Source: Streptomyces uncialis
GTDB taxonomy: Bacteria; Actinomycetota; Actinomycetes; Streptomycetales; Streptomycetaceae
Direction of reading: 5' to 3'
Length of the DNA stretch: 64,000 nt
NCBI RefSeq assembly: GCF_001905345.1
Contig: NZ_LFBV01000003.1
Coordinates: 488,985-552,984 of the forward strand
The notes below the pieces were generated by a model, which was not told the origin of the DNA, searched no databases, and saw only the letters and a program-made list of their open reading frames with translations. A program made the position numbers and the translations under genes. Below are positions 1 to 9,810 of the stretch, one piece after another. Every line of letters begins with the position of its first letter. Within the stretch, counting starts at the first letter, position 1.

Positions 1-3000
1 CCGAGGCGGCGTCGAGCTGCGGCAGGGAGTCGTCCTCGCCGGGGGGCGCGGTGAGTCGCCGGAGTGCCGCTTCGAGGGCCGCCGTGACCCTGGCGCGCTC
101 GCCGGACGCTTCGTCGGAGGCGTCGAGCCGCACGGTGACGGCGTCGAGCGCTTCCCGGAGCAGTTCGTCGGCCGCCGGTGGCGCGGGGGCCAGTTCGCCG
201 AGCAGGTAGTCGGCGAGCTCCGACACGGTGGGGATGCTGAAGACGAGCGTCGCCGGGAGCGGCAGTCCGGTGGCGGTGCGGAGCCGGTTGCGCAGTTCGA
301 CGGAGGTCAGCGAGTCGACGCCCAGATCGCTGAAGGGGCGTTCCAGTCCGATGTCGTCGGCGGAGTCGTGCCCGAGCGCGACCGCGACCTGGCCGCGTAC
401 GAGGTCGAGGACCACGGTGCGGGCCGCGGCTCTGTCGAGCCCCGCCAGCCTGACCGCCAGGGCGCCACCGGCCGGGGGCGCGCCGTCCGTCCGGGGAGTG
501 CCCGTCCGAACGGCGCCGCCGGGAGCGGCGGTCTTCACTCGGCGCGCGGCGGGGACCAGGTCGCGCAGGACCGCGGGGATCGCGTCGTCGCCCGCGGCGG
601 CCCGTGCGCGCAGCGCGGCCGTCTCCCAGCGGGAGGCGACCAGCAGCGCGTCAGGGGCTTCGCGCAGGGCCGTGTCCAGGAGGTCCAGGCCCTGTTCGCG
701 GCTCAGCATCCCGACGCCGCCCGCCGTCAGCCGGGAGATGTCGGCCGCCGTGAGTCCGGCGGCCATCCCGGTGTCCGACCAGGGGCCCCAGGCGACCGAG
801 ACGCCGGGCAGTCCGAGGCCGCGGCGGTGTGCGGCCAGGGCGTCCAGGAAGGCGTTCGCCGCGGCGTAGTTGGCCTGTCCCGCGTTGCCGACCACCCCGG
901 CGACCGAGGAGAACAGCACGAACAGGCGCAGCGGCAGGGTGCTGGTGAGCTCGTGGAGCAGCCAGCCCGCCTCCGTCTTGGGCGCCAGCACCGGGTCGAG
1001 CCGTTCGGGGGAGAGTCCTTGGAGGGTGGTGTCGTCCAGCACGCCCGCGGCGTGGACCACCCCGACGAGCGGCCGGTCCGCGGGCAGCGACGCGAGCAGC
1101 TTCGTCACGGCCGGGCGGTCGGTGACGTCGCACGACTCGATCCTGACCGTGGCGCCGAGCTCCATCAGGGCGGCGGCGAGTTCCCCGGTGCCGGGCGCCG
1201 CCGTTCCCCTGCGGGACGTCAGCAGCAGATGGCGCACCCCGTGGTGGCTCACGAGCCGGGCCGCGGTGAGCGCGCCGAGGCCGCTCGTACCGCCCGTGAC
1301 GAGCACGGTGCCGCCCGCCAGGCCGGAGTCGGGTACGTCGCCCGGCCCGCCTTCGCCGGGGGCCGCGCCGGACGTACGGGCGACCCGGGGCACGAGGATC
1401 CGTCCGTCCTGTACGGCGATCTGCGGTTCGTCCGCGTCGAGCGCGGCGGCCAGCAGCGCCCATCGCCCCGGGCGGTCCGCGCCGACATCGGCGAGGACGA
1501 AGCGGCCCGGGTGCTCGGTCTGCGCCGATCTGACCAGGCCCCATACCGGGGCGTCGGCCAGTGCCGTGCGGGAGGCGGCGAGGACCAGCCGGGACTCGGC
1601 GAACCTTTCGTCGCCCAGCCACTGCTGCATCGCGTCCACGATGTCGTAGAGCGTCCGCCCCACCGCGTACGCCGGGTCCTCGGCCGCGTCGTCGGGGTCC
1701 GGGAGGTACGGCACGACGACGACGGACGGCGCGGGGCCCGCCGACGGTTCGGCCGCCGAGGAGAGTTCGTAGTGGAGCGGCGCGCTGATCCCGTCGTCCC
1801 CCAGTGCCCGGGAGATCACCTCGGCGCGCGGGTCGGTCCCGACGACGGCCCACCGGCGTGCGCCGAGGTCGTCGCGCGGGGGCGCGGTGAACTGCCTGGC
1901 GACCCAGTCGATCCGGTACGGGCCGTCCTGGGGCGCGGGCAGCACACTGTCCTTCGGCACCCGGCGCAGGGTCAGTTCGTCGACCCCGCCGCACCATCGC
2001 CCTTCCTCTTCGTACAACGCCAGCGCGTGCCCGCCACCGGCCGACGGGGTCAGCCGTACGCGCAGCAGGGCGGCCCCGCGGGTCGCCGTGCGCACGCCCG
2101 ACCAGGAGAAGGGCAGCAGCAGCCCGGTGTCGTCGGGGCTGTCGGCGGCGTCGAGCACCAGGAGGTGCAGGGCCGCGTCGAGCAGTGCCGGGTGCAGCGT
2201 GAAGTCCCCCGCGCCGGCCTCCGTCTCCTCGGGCAGCCGGACCTCGGCGTACAGCCCGGGACCGTCGCGCCAGGCCGCGGTGAGCCCCCGGAAGGCGGGA
2301 CCGTAGGTGTAGGACGCGTCGGTGAGCCGTTCGTAGGCGCCGGTCAGATCGACCGGGGTGGCGCCCGGGGGCGGCCACTCGGTGAGCGGAGGGGTCCGCG
2401 TGTCGCCGTCGGCGGGGGCCAGTGTGCCGCTCGCGTGCCGGCTCCAGCCCGTCCCGGGTTCGTCGGCGGGGCGGGAGTGGACGGCGAGCGCGCGCCGCCC
2501 GTCGTCATCGGCGCCCCCGACGGTGACCTGGATCTCCACCGTGCCGTGCTCCGGCAACGACAGCGGTGCCTCCAGGGTCAGTTCGGCGACCGGTCCGGCG
2601 CCGGACACGGCCGCCGCCTCCAGGGCGAGTTCCACGAACGCGGTCCCCGGCAGCAGCACGGCGTCGCCCACGGTGTGGTCGGCGAGCCAGGGCGCGGCGG
2701 TGCGCGAGAGCCGCCCGCAGAGCAGGAACCCGTCCTCGCCCGCCAGCTCGACGACGGTGTCGAGCAGCGGGTGCTCCGTGGCCCCGGCGGGCCGGACGGG
2801 GTCGGCGCCGTCCAGCCAGAACCTGCGCCGGTCGAACGCGTACGTCGGCGGCTCGACCCGGCGCCGTACCGGCCCGAGGACGGCGCCCCAGGCGATCGGG
2901 GCGCCCTGGACGTACGCCTGGGCGGCGGCCTTGAGGAACTGGTGCCGGTCCCCCGCGCCGCGTCGCAGCGAACCGACGGAGCCGCCCGCCATGTCCGCGC

Positions 3001-6000
3001 TCTCCAGGATCTCCTGGACCGCGCCCGCCAGGATCGGATGCGGGCTCACCTCGATGAACAGCGGGTTGGCGTACTCGTGGAACGCGCGGACGGCCGCGTC
3101 GAACCGGACCTCGCCCGCGAGGCTGCGGTACCAGTACTCGGTGGTCATCGTCGTACCGGGGACGAAGCCGCCCTCGCAGGAGGAGCAGATCGCGGTCATG
3201 GCGTCCGTCGGCTTCAACGTGCCGATGCGGTCGATGAGTTCGTCGCGTACGGCGGCCATGTGCGGGGTGTGGGAGGCGTAGTCGAGGGCCGTGCGCCGCA
3301 ACCGGACGGTGTCGCCCCACTTGGCGGTGAACTCGTCCATCGCGGTCGGGTCACCGGCGATCACGGTGCTCGACGGCCCGTTGTCCACCGCCACCCACAG
3401 CTTGTCCGCCCAGGGCGTGAGCCGCTCCCGCACCTGGTCGACGGGCAGCGCCACCGACAGCACACCACCGGTGCCGTCGAGCGCGGACAGCACCTGACTG
3501 CGCAGCGCCGCGACCTTCGCGGCGTCGTCCAGGGAGAGCGCGCCCGAGACGTACGCGGCGGCGATCTCGCCCTGCGAGTGCCCGACCACCGCCGCGGGCT
3601 CGATACCGGCGGCGCGCCACATCTCGGCGAGCGCGACCATCAGCGCGAACAGGACCGGCTGGATGACCTGGGAGCCTTCGAGCGCGGGAGCGCCGTCGGC
3701 CGAGCTCAGCACGTCCCGTACGGACCAGCCGGTGTACGGGGCCAGCGCCTCGTCGCAGCGCTTCAGATGGGTGGCGAACACGGGGTCGTCCGCCAGCAGG
3801 CCGGCCGCCATACCGGGCCATTGGGCGCCCTGGCCGGGGAAGAGGAACACCGGTTGCGCGTCCGTCCCGGCGACCCCGGCCGACAGCGCGGTGTGCGGGG
3901 TGCCCGCCGCGAGCGCGGCCAGCGCCCCGGTCAGTTCCGTGCGGTTCGCGGCGACCACCACGGCCCGGTGGGCGAAGGACGGCCGACGGGCCAGCTGGGG
4001 TCCGGTCGCGGCCAGTTCACCGTCGGAGGCCGCCGCCGCGTAGGCGCGCAGCCGCTCGCCCTGCGCACGCAGCGACGCGGCGGACCGGGCCGAGACGACC
4101 CACACCAGGGGCCCTTCCGCGGATTCCCCGCCCGCACGCTCGCCCACGTCCTCGCCCGCGTCCTCGCTCAGCGGTTCGGCTCGTGTCGCGGGTTCGGCAG
4201 GTGTCTCGGGGGCGGATTCCAGGACGAGGTGGGCGTTGGTGCCGCTGATGCCGAAGCTGGACACCGCGGCGCGCAGCGGCCGTTCGCCGGGCGTCCATGC
4301 GCGTTCCTCGGTCAGCAGCCGCACCCGGCCGGCCGCCCAGTCGACGGCGGCGGTGGGTTCGTCCACGTGCAGCGTGCGCGGCAGGGTTCCGTGCCGCATC
4401 GCCATCACCATCTTGATGACGCCCGCCACCCCGGCGGCGGCCTGGGTGTGACCGATGTTCGACTTCACCGAGCCCAGCCAGAGCGAGGACCCGTCCCGCC
4501 GGTCCTGCCCGTACGTCGCCAGGATCGCGTCGGCCTCGATCGGGTCGCCGAGCGCCGTGCCCGTGCCGTGCGCCTCGACCGCGTCGACCTCCGCCGGGGT
4601 GAGCCGCGCGTCGGCGAGGGCCTGCCGGATGACCTGCTCCTGCGCCTCGCCGTTGGGCGCGGTCAGGCCGTTGCTCGCGCCGTCCTGGTTGACCGCGACA
4701 CCGCGGATCACCGCGAGCACGGGGTGCCCGTTGCGGCGCGCGTCCGACAGCCGTTCCAGCAGCAGCACACCGCTGCCCTCGGCGAACGCGGTGCCGTCCG
4801 CCGACGCGGCGAACGCCTTGGCGCGGCCGTCGGCCGCGAGACCGTTCTGTCTGCTGAACTCCACGAGGTTGCCCGGGTTGGCCATCACCGTCACACCGCC
4901 GGCCAGCGCGAGCGAGCAGTCACCGCGGCGCAGCGCCTGGGTCGCGAGCTGGACGGCCACCAGCGAGGACGAGCACGCGGTGTCGACGGTGAGCGCCGGG
5001 CCCCGCAGACCGAAGGTGTACGCGATTCGTCCCGACGCCACGCTGAGCGCCGTCCCGGTGAGCAGATGGCCGTCCACGCCGCCGCCCGGCCGGTGCAGCC
5101 GGGGGCCGTAGTCCGTGGACATGGCGCCGACGAACACCCCGGTCCGCGAGCCCGCCAGCGAGGCGGGGTCGATACCAGCGCGCTCGACGGCCTCCCACGC
5201 CGTCTCCAGCAGCAGCCGCTGCTGCGGGTCCATCGCCAGCGCCTCGCGCGGACTCAGACCGAAGAACGCCGCGTCGAACGTGTCCGCGTCGTGCACGAAA
5301 CCGCCGTGGCGCGTCGCGCAGGTGCCGGGACGGCCGGGACCCGCGCCGTGCAGCGCGTCCAGGTCCCAGCCGCGGTCGGCGGGCAGCGGCGAGATCGCGT
5401 CGGTGCCGTCGGCGACCAGCCGCCACAGATCGTCGGGGGACGCCACGTCACCGGGGTAGCGGCAGCCCATCGAGACGATGACGACGGGGTCGTCGTCCGG
5501 CGTGCCGCCCGCCGGGGCCCCGGCCGCGTGCGTCGTTCCCGGGGTCGCTCCGCTGACCCGGTCGCGCAGATGTCCCGCCAGGCGTTCCGGCGTGGGGAAG
5601 TTGAAGAGCACCGTCGTGGGCAGCCGCAGCCCGGTCGACGACTGGAGCCTGTTGCGCAGTTCCACCGACCCGGCCGAGTCGAGTCCGAGGTCCTTGAAGG
5701 TCAGCGACGGGTCCAGCTCACCGCTGTCGGCGTGCCCGAGGACCGCCGCGGCGGTCGCGGTCACCAGGTCGCGCAGTTCGGCGCGGGACAGGGCGGGCGG
5801 CCCGGCCACGGCCTCGTCGGACGGTGTGTCCTGCGGCCCGGCCGGAGCCGTCCCGGTGGTGGACGCGGCGCGCGGCGATGCGGCGCCCAGCCAGTGCCGC
5901 CGCCGCTGGAACGCGTACGTCGGCAGGTCCGTCGTCCGGGCCCCCGGTACGGCGCAGTGGATGTCCCAGTCGATGGCGGCGCCCGCGGTGAACGCCTCCG

Positions 6001-8524
6001 CGACGCTCCGCAGGAAGCGGTCCGGGCCGCCGTCGTCGCGCCGGAGCGTGCCGACGACCGCCGCGTCGCGCTCGGCCTCCTCCACCGTCTCCTCGATACC
6101 GCCGACCAGCACCGGATGCGGGCTGCACTCGACGAACAGCGCGCAGTCGCGGGCCAGCGCCTGCCGGGTGGCGTCCATGAACCGCACGGGGCGGCGCAGG
6201 CTGCGGAACCAGTAGTCGGCGTCCAGCCCGGCGGTGTCCATCGCCTCCCCGGTCAGCGTGGAGAGGAACGGCGTGGCCGTCGACACGGGCCTGATCGGCG
6301 CCAGCGCGTCGAGGATCTCGTCACGCAGTCCGTCGACGGCCGCGGAGTGCGAGGCGTAGCCGACAGGGAGGAGCTTGGTGCGGTAGCCGTCGGCGTCCAG
6401 CGAGGCGCGGAGCGCTTCGAGCCCTCGGGCCGTTCCGGACACGACGACGGAACGCGGGCCGTTCAGCGCGGCGATGCCGACCCCGTCCACCGAGACCAGC
6501 CGCTCGGTGACCACGTCGGCGGGTGCGCCGACCGACACCATGCCGCCGCCGGACAGCCGTCGGATCGCCCGGCTGCGCAGGGCCACCACCCGGGCCCCGT
6601 CGTCCACCGACAACGCGCCGATGGACGTCGCCGCGGCGATCTCGCCCTGGGAGTGGCCGATGACCATGCCCGGCTCGAAGCCGTGCGCGCGCCACAGTTC
6701 GGCCAGTGACACCAGGACCGCCCACAGCGCGGGCTGGACCACGTCGACCCGGTCGAGGCCGGGAGCGCCGGGCGCTGCGCGCAGTACGTCCAGCAGGGCG
6801 AAGTCCGTGTGCGGTTCAAGGGCCCGCGCGCACCGCGCGAGCTGTTCGGTGAACGCGGAGGGGCCGTCGTCGAGCAGGGCGCGGGCCATCTGAGGCCATT
6901 GCGAGCCCTGGCCGGGGAAGACAAGGGCGTGCGGTCCCGCCACGGCCCTGCCGCGCACCACCGATCCGCCGGGCCGGCCGGCCGCGAGGGAGTCGACACC
7001 CGCCAGCAGCTCGTCCCGGCCGGAGCCGAGGACGACGGCCCGGTGCTCGAACGTGGCGCGGGTACGGACGAGGGAGAGCGCCACATCGGCGGCCCCGGTC
7101 CCCGGCCGTTCCACCAGATGCGCGGACAGCCGCGCCGCCTGTGCGCCGAGGGCCGCCGCCGAGCGGGCGGAGAGCACCCAGGGCCCGCCCTCACCGGGCG
7201 CTTGCTCCCCGGTGTCCGTGTCATGGGCGGGCGGCTCGGCCAGGACCAGATGGCAGTTGGTGCCGCCCATCCCGAAGGAGCTGACACCGGCGACCAGACG
7301 CCCCTCGCGCGCGGGCCACCGCCGGGCGGCACGCACGACGTCCAACCGCAGTTCGGCGAGCGGGATACGGGGGTTGGGCGTCTCGAAGTTCAGACTGGGC
7401 GCGAGCAGGCGGTTCTTGATGCTGAGGACGACCTTGAGCAGCCCGGCGATACCCGCCGCGCCCTCCAGATGGCCGATGTTGGTCTTCGCCGAACCGACCA
7501 GCAGCTCACCGCCCTCGGGCCTGCCCGCGCCGAGCGCGGCACCCAGCGCCGCCGCCTCGACCGGGTCACCCACCTTCGTCCCCGTACCGTGCAGCTCCAC
7601 GTACCGCACCTCGGCGGGATCGACCCCGGCCCGCCGGCAGGCGAGTCGTACGACCTCCTCCTGCGCGCGTCCGCTCGGTACGGTGAGCCCCTCGCCGCCG
7701 CCGTCGTTGTTGACCGCTCCGCCCAGGATCACGCTGTGCACGGTGTCGCCGTCCGCGAGCGCGGCCGACAGCGGCTTCAGCACGACCAGCCCGCCGCCCT
7801 CGCCCCGCACGAATCCGTTCGCCCGGCTGTCGAACGTGTAGCAGCGGCCGTCGGGCGACAGCGCGCCGAACCTCCCGACGGCCTCATCGCTCTCCGGGAC
7901 GAGATTGAGATGGACGCCGCCCGCGATGGCCACCTCCGCGTCGCCGCGCCGCAGCGCCTCGCACGCGGTCTGGACGGCGAGCAGCGAGGAGCACTGCCCC
8001 GCGTCGAGCGTCAGACTCGGGCCGCGCAGTCCGAAGCGGTACGACACCCGGTTGGCGATGAGGCCGCGCTGCACACCGGTCATGGTGTGCGCGGTCATCC
8101 CGTCGGTGCCGAGGCGGTCATGGAGGTTCGCGTAGTCATGGGCGATGGCGCCGACGAAGACCCCGGCCGGGGAGTCCCGCAGCGCGGCCGGTGTCATCCG
8201 CGCGTGTTCGAAGGCCTCCCAGGCCAGTTCGAGCACGAGGCGCTGCTGGGGGTCCATCGCGGCGGCCTCGTTCGGCGAGATGTTGAAGAAGGCCGCGTCG
8301 AAGGTGTCCACGTCGTCGAGGAAGCCCGCCCTGCGCCGGCCGCCGGCCGTACCGGCGGCGCGGCGGCTCCCGGCCGCCTCGGTGACGGCGTCCCCGCCCT
8401 CGCTGAGCAGCCGCCAGTAGGCACCGGGGTCGGCCGCTCCGGGAAGCCGGCACGCCATCCCGACGATCGCCACCGGCTCGTCGGGTACGGAACGGCCCTG
8501 GAGAGGATTCGTCGATGCATCCAT
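1..8524 (-). CDS. Modular type I polyketide synthase, loading module plus module 1 (3' end outside window)
   Basis: Starts the polyketide chain. From ATG 8524 (GAGGTGA ribosome site 8 bases upstream) the frame stays open for about 2840 codons to the window edge. Domains by approximate residue: KS-like 14-440, AT 530-850, ACP 900-985, KS 1010-1435, AT 1550-1850, DH 1900-2170, KR 2390-2580, ACP 2690-2770. In the first KS the active-site Cys is Gln (DAGQCSS, Q177), the mark of a decarboxylating KSQ loading domain; the second KS has the normal DTACSSS. Both AT domains carry GHSQGE and YASH, which suggests methylmalonyl-CoA. DH has HTVGDAVLLP. KR has GGTSGLG and the LDD motif of B-type reductases. 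There is no ER. Predicted first intermediate: propionyl starter extended to a 2-methyl-2-pentenoyl thioester. The visible end (LPQLDAAS) is typical of the last residues before a PKS C-terminus, so probably only a few codons are missing. Later modules should lie to the left. Confidence 0.95.
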   Translation of the reverse strand, partial: MDASTNPLQGRSVPDEPVAIVGMACRLPGAADPGAYWRLLSEGGDAVTEAAGSRRAAGTAGGRRRAGFLDDVDTFDAAFFNISPNEAAAMDPQQRLVLELAWEAFEHARMTPAALRDSPAGVFVGAIAHDYANLHDRLGTDGMTAHTMTGVQRGLIANRVSYRFGLRGPSLTLDAGQCSSLLAVQTACEALRRGDAEVAIAGGVHLNLVPESDEAVGRFGALSPDGRCYTFDSRANGFVRGEGGGLVVLKPLSAALADGDTVHSVILGGAVNNDGGGEGLTVPSGRAQEEVVRLACRRAGVDPAEVRYVELHGTGTKVGDPVEAAALGAALGAGRPEGGELLVGSAKTNIGHLEGAAGIAGLLKVVLSIKNRLLAPSLNFETPNPRIPLAELRLDVVRAARRWPAREGRLVAGVSSFGMGGTNCHLVLAEPPAHDTDTGEQAPGEGGPWVLSARSAAALGAQAARLSAHLVERPGTGAADVALSLVRTRATFEHRAVVLGSGRDELLAGVDSLAAGRPGGSVVRGRAVAGPHALVFPGQGSQWPQMARALLDDGPSAFTEQLARCARALEPHTDFALLDVLRAAPGAPGLDRVDVVQPALWAVLVSLAELWRAHGFEPGMVIGHSQGEIAAATSIGALSVDDGARVVALRSRAIRRLSGGGMVSVGAPADVVTERLVSVDGVGIAALNGPRSVVVSGTARGLEALRASLDADGYRTKLLPVGYASHSAAVDGLRDEILDALAPIRPVSTATPFLSTLTGEAMDTAGLDADYWFRSLRRPVRFMDATRQALARDCALFVECSPHPVLVGGIEETVEEAERDAAVVGTLRRDDGGPDRFLRSVAEAFTAGAAIDWDIHCAVPGARTTDLPTYAFQRRRHWLGAASPRAASTTGTAPAGPQDTPSDEAVAGPPALSRAELRDLVTATAAAVLGHADSGELDPSLTFKDLGLDSAGSVELRNRLQSSTGLRLPTTVLFNFPTPERLAGHLRDRVSGATPGTTHAAGAPAGGTPDDDPVVIVSMGCRYPGDVASPDDLWRLVADGTDAISPLPADRGWDLDALHGAGPGRPGTCATRHGGFVHDADTFDAAFFGLSPREALAMDPQQRLLLETAWEAVERAGIDPASLAGSRTGVFVGAMSTDYGPRLHRPGGGVDGHLLTGTALSVASGRIAYTFGLRGPALTVDTACSSSLVAVQLATQALRRGDCSLALAGGVTVMANPGNLVEFSRQNGLAADGRAKAFAASADGTAFAEGSGVLLLERLSDARRNGHPVLAVIRGVAVNQDGASNGLTAPNGEAQEQVIRQALADARLTPAEVDAVEAHGTGTALGDPIEADAILATYGQDRRDGSSLWLGSVKSNIGHTQAAAGVAGVIKMVMAMRHGTLPRTLHVDEPTAAVDWAAGRVRLLTEERAWTPGERPLRAAVSSFGISGTNAHLVLESAPETPAEPATRAEPLSEDAGEDVGERAGGESAEGPLVWVVSARSAASLRAQGERLRAYAAAASDGELAATGPQLARRPSFAHRAVVVAANRTELTGALAALAAGTPHTALSAGVAGTDAQPVFLFPGQGAQWPGMAAGLLADDPVFATHLKRCDEALAPYTGWSVRDVLSSADGAPALEGSQVIQPVLFALMVALAEMWRAAGIEPAAVVGHSQGEIAAAYVSGALSLDDAAKVAALRSQVLSALDGTGGVLSVALPVDQVRERLTPWADKLWVAVDNGPSSTVIAGDPTAMDEFTAKWGDTVRLRRTALDYASHTPHMAAVRDELIDRIGTLKPTDAMTAICSSCEGGFVPGTTMTTEYWYRSLAGEVRFDAAVRAFHEYANPLFIEVSPHPILAGAVQEILESADMAGGSVGSLRRGAGDRHQFLKAAAQAYVQGAPIAWGAVLGPVRRRVEPPTYAFDRRRFWLDGADPVRPAGATEHPLLDTVVELAGEDGFLLCGRLSRTAAPWLADHTVGDAVLLPGTAFVELALEAAAVSGAGPVAELTLEAPLSLPEHGTVEIQVTVGGADDDGRRALAVHSRPADEPGTGWSRHASGTLAPADGDTRTPPLTEWPPPGATPVDLTGAYERLTDASYTYGPAFRGLTAAWRDGPGLYAEVRLPEETEAGAGDFTLHPALLDAALHLLVLDAADSPDDTGLLLPFSWSGVRTATRGAALLRVRLTPSAGGGHALALYEEEGRWCGGVDELTLRRVPKDSVLPAPQDGPYRIDWVARQFTAPPRDDLGARRWAVVGTDPRAEVISRALGDDGISAPLHYELSSAAEPSAGPAPSVVVVPYLPDPDDAAEDPAYAVGRTLYDIVDAMQQWLGDERFAESRLVLAASRTALADAPVWGLVRSAQTEHPGRFVLADVGADRPGRWALLAAALDADEPQIAVQDGRILVPRVARTSGAAPGEGGPGDVPDSGLAGGTVLVTGGTSGLGALTAARLVSHHGVRHLLLTSRRGTAAPGTGELAAALMELGATVRIESCDVTDRPAVTKLLASLPADRPLVGVVHAAGVLDDTTLQGLSPERLDPVLAPKTEAGWLLHELTSTLPLRLFVLFSSVAGVVGNAGQANYAAANAFLDALAAHRRGLGLPGVSVAWGPWSDTGMAAGLTAADISRLTAGGVGMLSREQGLDLLDTALREAPDALLVASRWETAALRARAAAGDDAIPAVLRDLVPAARRVKTAAPGGAVRTGTPRTDGAPPAGGALAVRLAGLDRAAARTVVLDLVRGQVAVALGHDSADDIGLERPFSDLGVDSLTSVELRNRLRTATGLPLPATLVFSIPTVSELADYLLGELAPAPPAADELLREALDAVTVRLDASDEASGERARVTAALEAALRRLTAPPGEDDSLPQLDAAS

Positions 8525-8761
8525 GCGAAGTGTCACCTCGGGAATCGCCGCGCGAAAGGTTCACGGAAGAGCGCTTGCCACCGCCGTCCAGTCCTCCTGA
8601 CGGCCCCGGACCGACCGGTCCCGCCGCCCCGGTACGCCCGGGGTCCGGGCCGGCGGCGACCCCGGCCCTCCGTCCGGCGGGAGTTCCCGGGCACCCGGAA
8701 CCTCTCCTGCCCGTGGACGACGGCGCCGAGGTGCCCCGGGCACGCCGGGGGACGGCACCGG

Positions 8762-9097
8762 CTAGCGGGAGCCGCGGTGGGTGCTGTACGAGAACGGGCT
8801 CAGGAACAGCGGGATGTGCAGGTCCACCGCGTCACCCGGGTAGTGCACGGACAGGATGACCTCGGTGTAGTGGGTCTCGAAGCCCAGGTCCCGGAAGTAC
8901 TCGCCGGTGGCGAAGACCAGCCGGTACGCGCCCCTCGGCAGCAGAGCGGGCCCGAGCGGGTCGACCCTCCCCGCGTCATCGGTGCGGACGCGCGCCAGGG
9001 ACGGCCCGTCGCCGTGCTCCGGGGTGTGCAGGGAGATCGCCAGACCGGACGCCGGGCGGCCACTGGTGGAGTCGAGGACCCGGACCGAGATGCTCAC
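8762..9097 (-). CDS. Transthyretin-like / 5-hydroxyisourate hydrolase-like protein
   Basis: A protein of about 111 residues with the transthyretin/HIUase fold. It shows VRVLDSTSGRPA near the N-terminus, TDDAGR in the middle, LHIPLFLSP near the end and a C-terminal STHRGS where the family has YRGS. HIUases act in urate breakdown, but no uricase or OHCU decarboxylase gene is nearby. The His of the family's N-terminal HVLD motif, a catalytic residue, is Arg here, and the Tyr of YRGS is His. The central Arg and the His of HxP remain. It lies upstream of the PKS on the same strand (237 bases apart) and is probably co-transcribed, so a recruited, non-uricolytic role is possible. Start chosen at GTG 9097, where family homology begins; an in-frame TTG at 9160 would add 21 unconserved residues. 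Confidence 0.75.
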   Translation of the reverse strand: MSISVRVLDSTSGRPASGLAISLHTPEHGDGPSLARVRTDDAGRVDPLGPALLPRGAYRLVFATGEYFRDLGFETHYTEVILSVHYPGDAVDLHIPLFLSPFSYSTHRGSR

Positions 9098-9259
9098 GGG
9101 ACGTCGGTATCCGCGCGGCTCAGCTCCAGATGATGTCGAAGGCGGGGCCGGGATCGACAAGGTCTGAGGCAGCGGCGACCAACGAATTCATCTGGATCTC
9201 CCCGTTCGGACGTTTCGGAAACCGGCGGCTTCCCGTGGACCTGTCCAGTTCTACGAGGT

Positions 9260-9274
9260 GGCGTTCTCAACGCC
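9260..9274. promoter_or_regulatory. Short inverted repeat upstream of the HIUase-like/PKS genes
   Basis: GGCGTT-CTC-AACGCC is a perfect 6-bp inverted repeat with a 3-base spacer. It sits in a locally less GC-rich stretch about 160 bases upstream of the HIUase-like gene, where the promoter of the PKS-side operon should be. It could be an operator; the regulator is not identifiable. I see no convincing -35/-10 pair. The 9098-9459 gap holds only this repeat and the terminator hairpin. Confidence 0.3.
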
Positions 9275-9388
9275 CTACCAGATGTCTATCAAGGCCCGCC
9301 GGGCACGCGCTCAAGGCGTGACGGGAGGGTTCACCCTCCGCGTTCGCCGGGCCGGTCGGCCTCCCCCGGTCCGCTGAACTGTGGAACC

Positions 9389-9444
9389 GCACGACCGGGC
9401 CCCGCCGCTTCCGGTCCTCCGGAAGCGGCGGGGCCCGGTCGTGC
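9389..9444 (-). terminator. Long perfect hairpin between the PKS-side operon and the small-gene pair
   Basis: Two 24-base arms (9389-9412 and 9421-9444) are exact reverse complements. Two further G-C pairs close a 4-base loop, giving a 26-bp stem. It lies just after the stop at 9460 of the minus-strand gene pair and before the PKS-side operon on the same strand, so it probably insulates the two units. There is no long T-run, as is usual for Streptomyces terminators. Confidence 0.75.
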
Positions 9445-9459
9445 ATCGGCCGACGAACG

Positions 9460-9810
9460 TCACGACACGTGGTGCGCCGCCTCCACCGGGGGCGGCGCGG
9501 GGACCACGGCGGGGGTCGCCATGCCGTTCTCGTCCAGCGCGATCGGGCCCAGTTCGACGCTGCGGACCAGGACACCGGGAAAGTCCTCGAACCGCTCCAG
9601 TGCGTCCGCGATGGCGGCGGTGAGAGTGCCCGCACGGACAATGCAGATGAACCGGCTGTGACCCGGCCGCTCCGCCAGTCCCAGAGCTCCGTCGTGGAAG
9701 CGGTCGAGATGATCCAAGGTCTCCGACTGCTCCTCGGTCAGGGGAGCGTCCAGCACAAGATTGAAATGCCAATCACGAGGCACATCGCTGGTGGTCTCTG
9801 ACGAACTCAT
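9460..9810 (-). CDS. Small conserved-type hypothetical protein, second gene of an overlapping pair
   Basis: A 116-residue acidic protein with DWHFNLVLDAPLTEEQ near the N-terminus and a Pro/Ala/Val-rich tail. No catalytic motif or membrane segment is visible. ATG 9810 follows an AGAGGA ribosome site, which lies inside the end of the upstream gene; the reading frames overlap by 38 bases, so translation is probably coupled. An adjacent in-frame TTG one codon earlier is a less likely start. Codon bias is typical of the window. Being paired with a HicA-like gene, it might be an antitoxin-like partner, but it has no HicB or DNA-binding signature, so this is a guess from context. Confidence 0.7.
   Translation of the reverse strand: MSSSETTSDVPRDWHFNLVLDAPLTEEQSETLDHLDRFHDGALGLAERPGHSRFICIVRAGTLTAAIADALERFEDFPGVLVRSVELGPIALDENGMATPAVVPAPPPVEAAHHVS

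Noticed and set aside
651..2378. Long minus-strand frame overlapping the PKS
   Set aside because: Out of frame with the PKS and Arg-rich; the KR and DH motifs are in the other minus-strand frame.
368..6709. A 2113-codon open frame on the plus strand
   Set aside because: It is the antisense shadow of the PKS: Arg/Gly/Pro/Gln-rich, no domain motifs, while the minus strand gives clear KS, AT, DH, KR and ACP domains.
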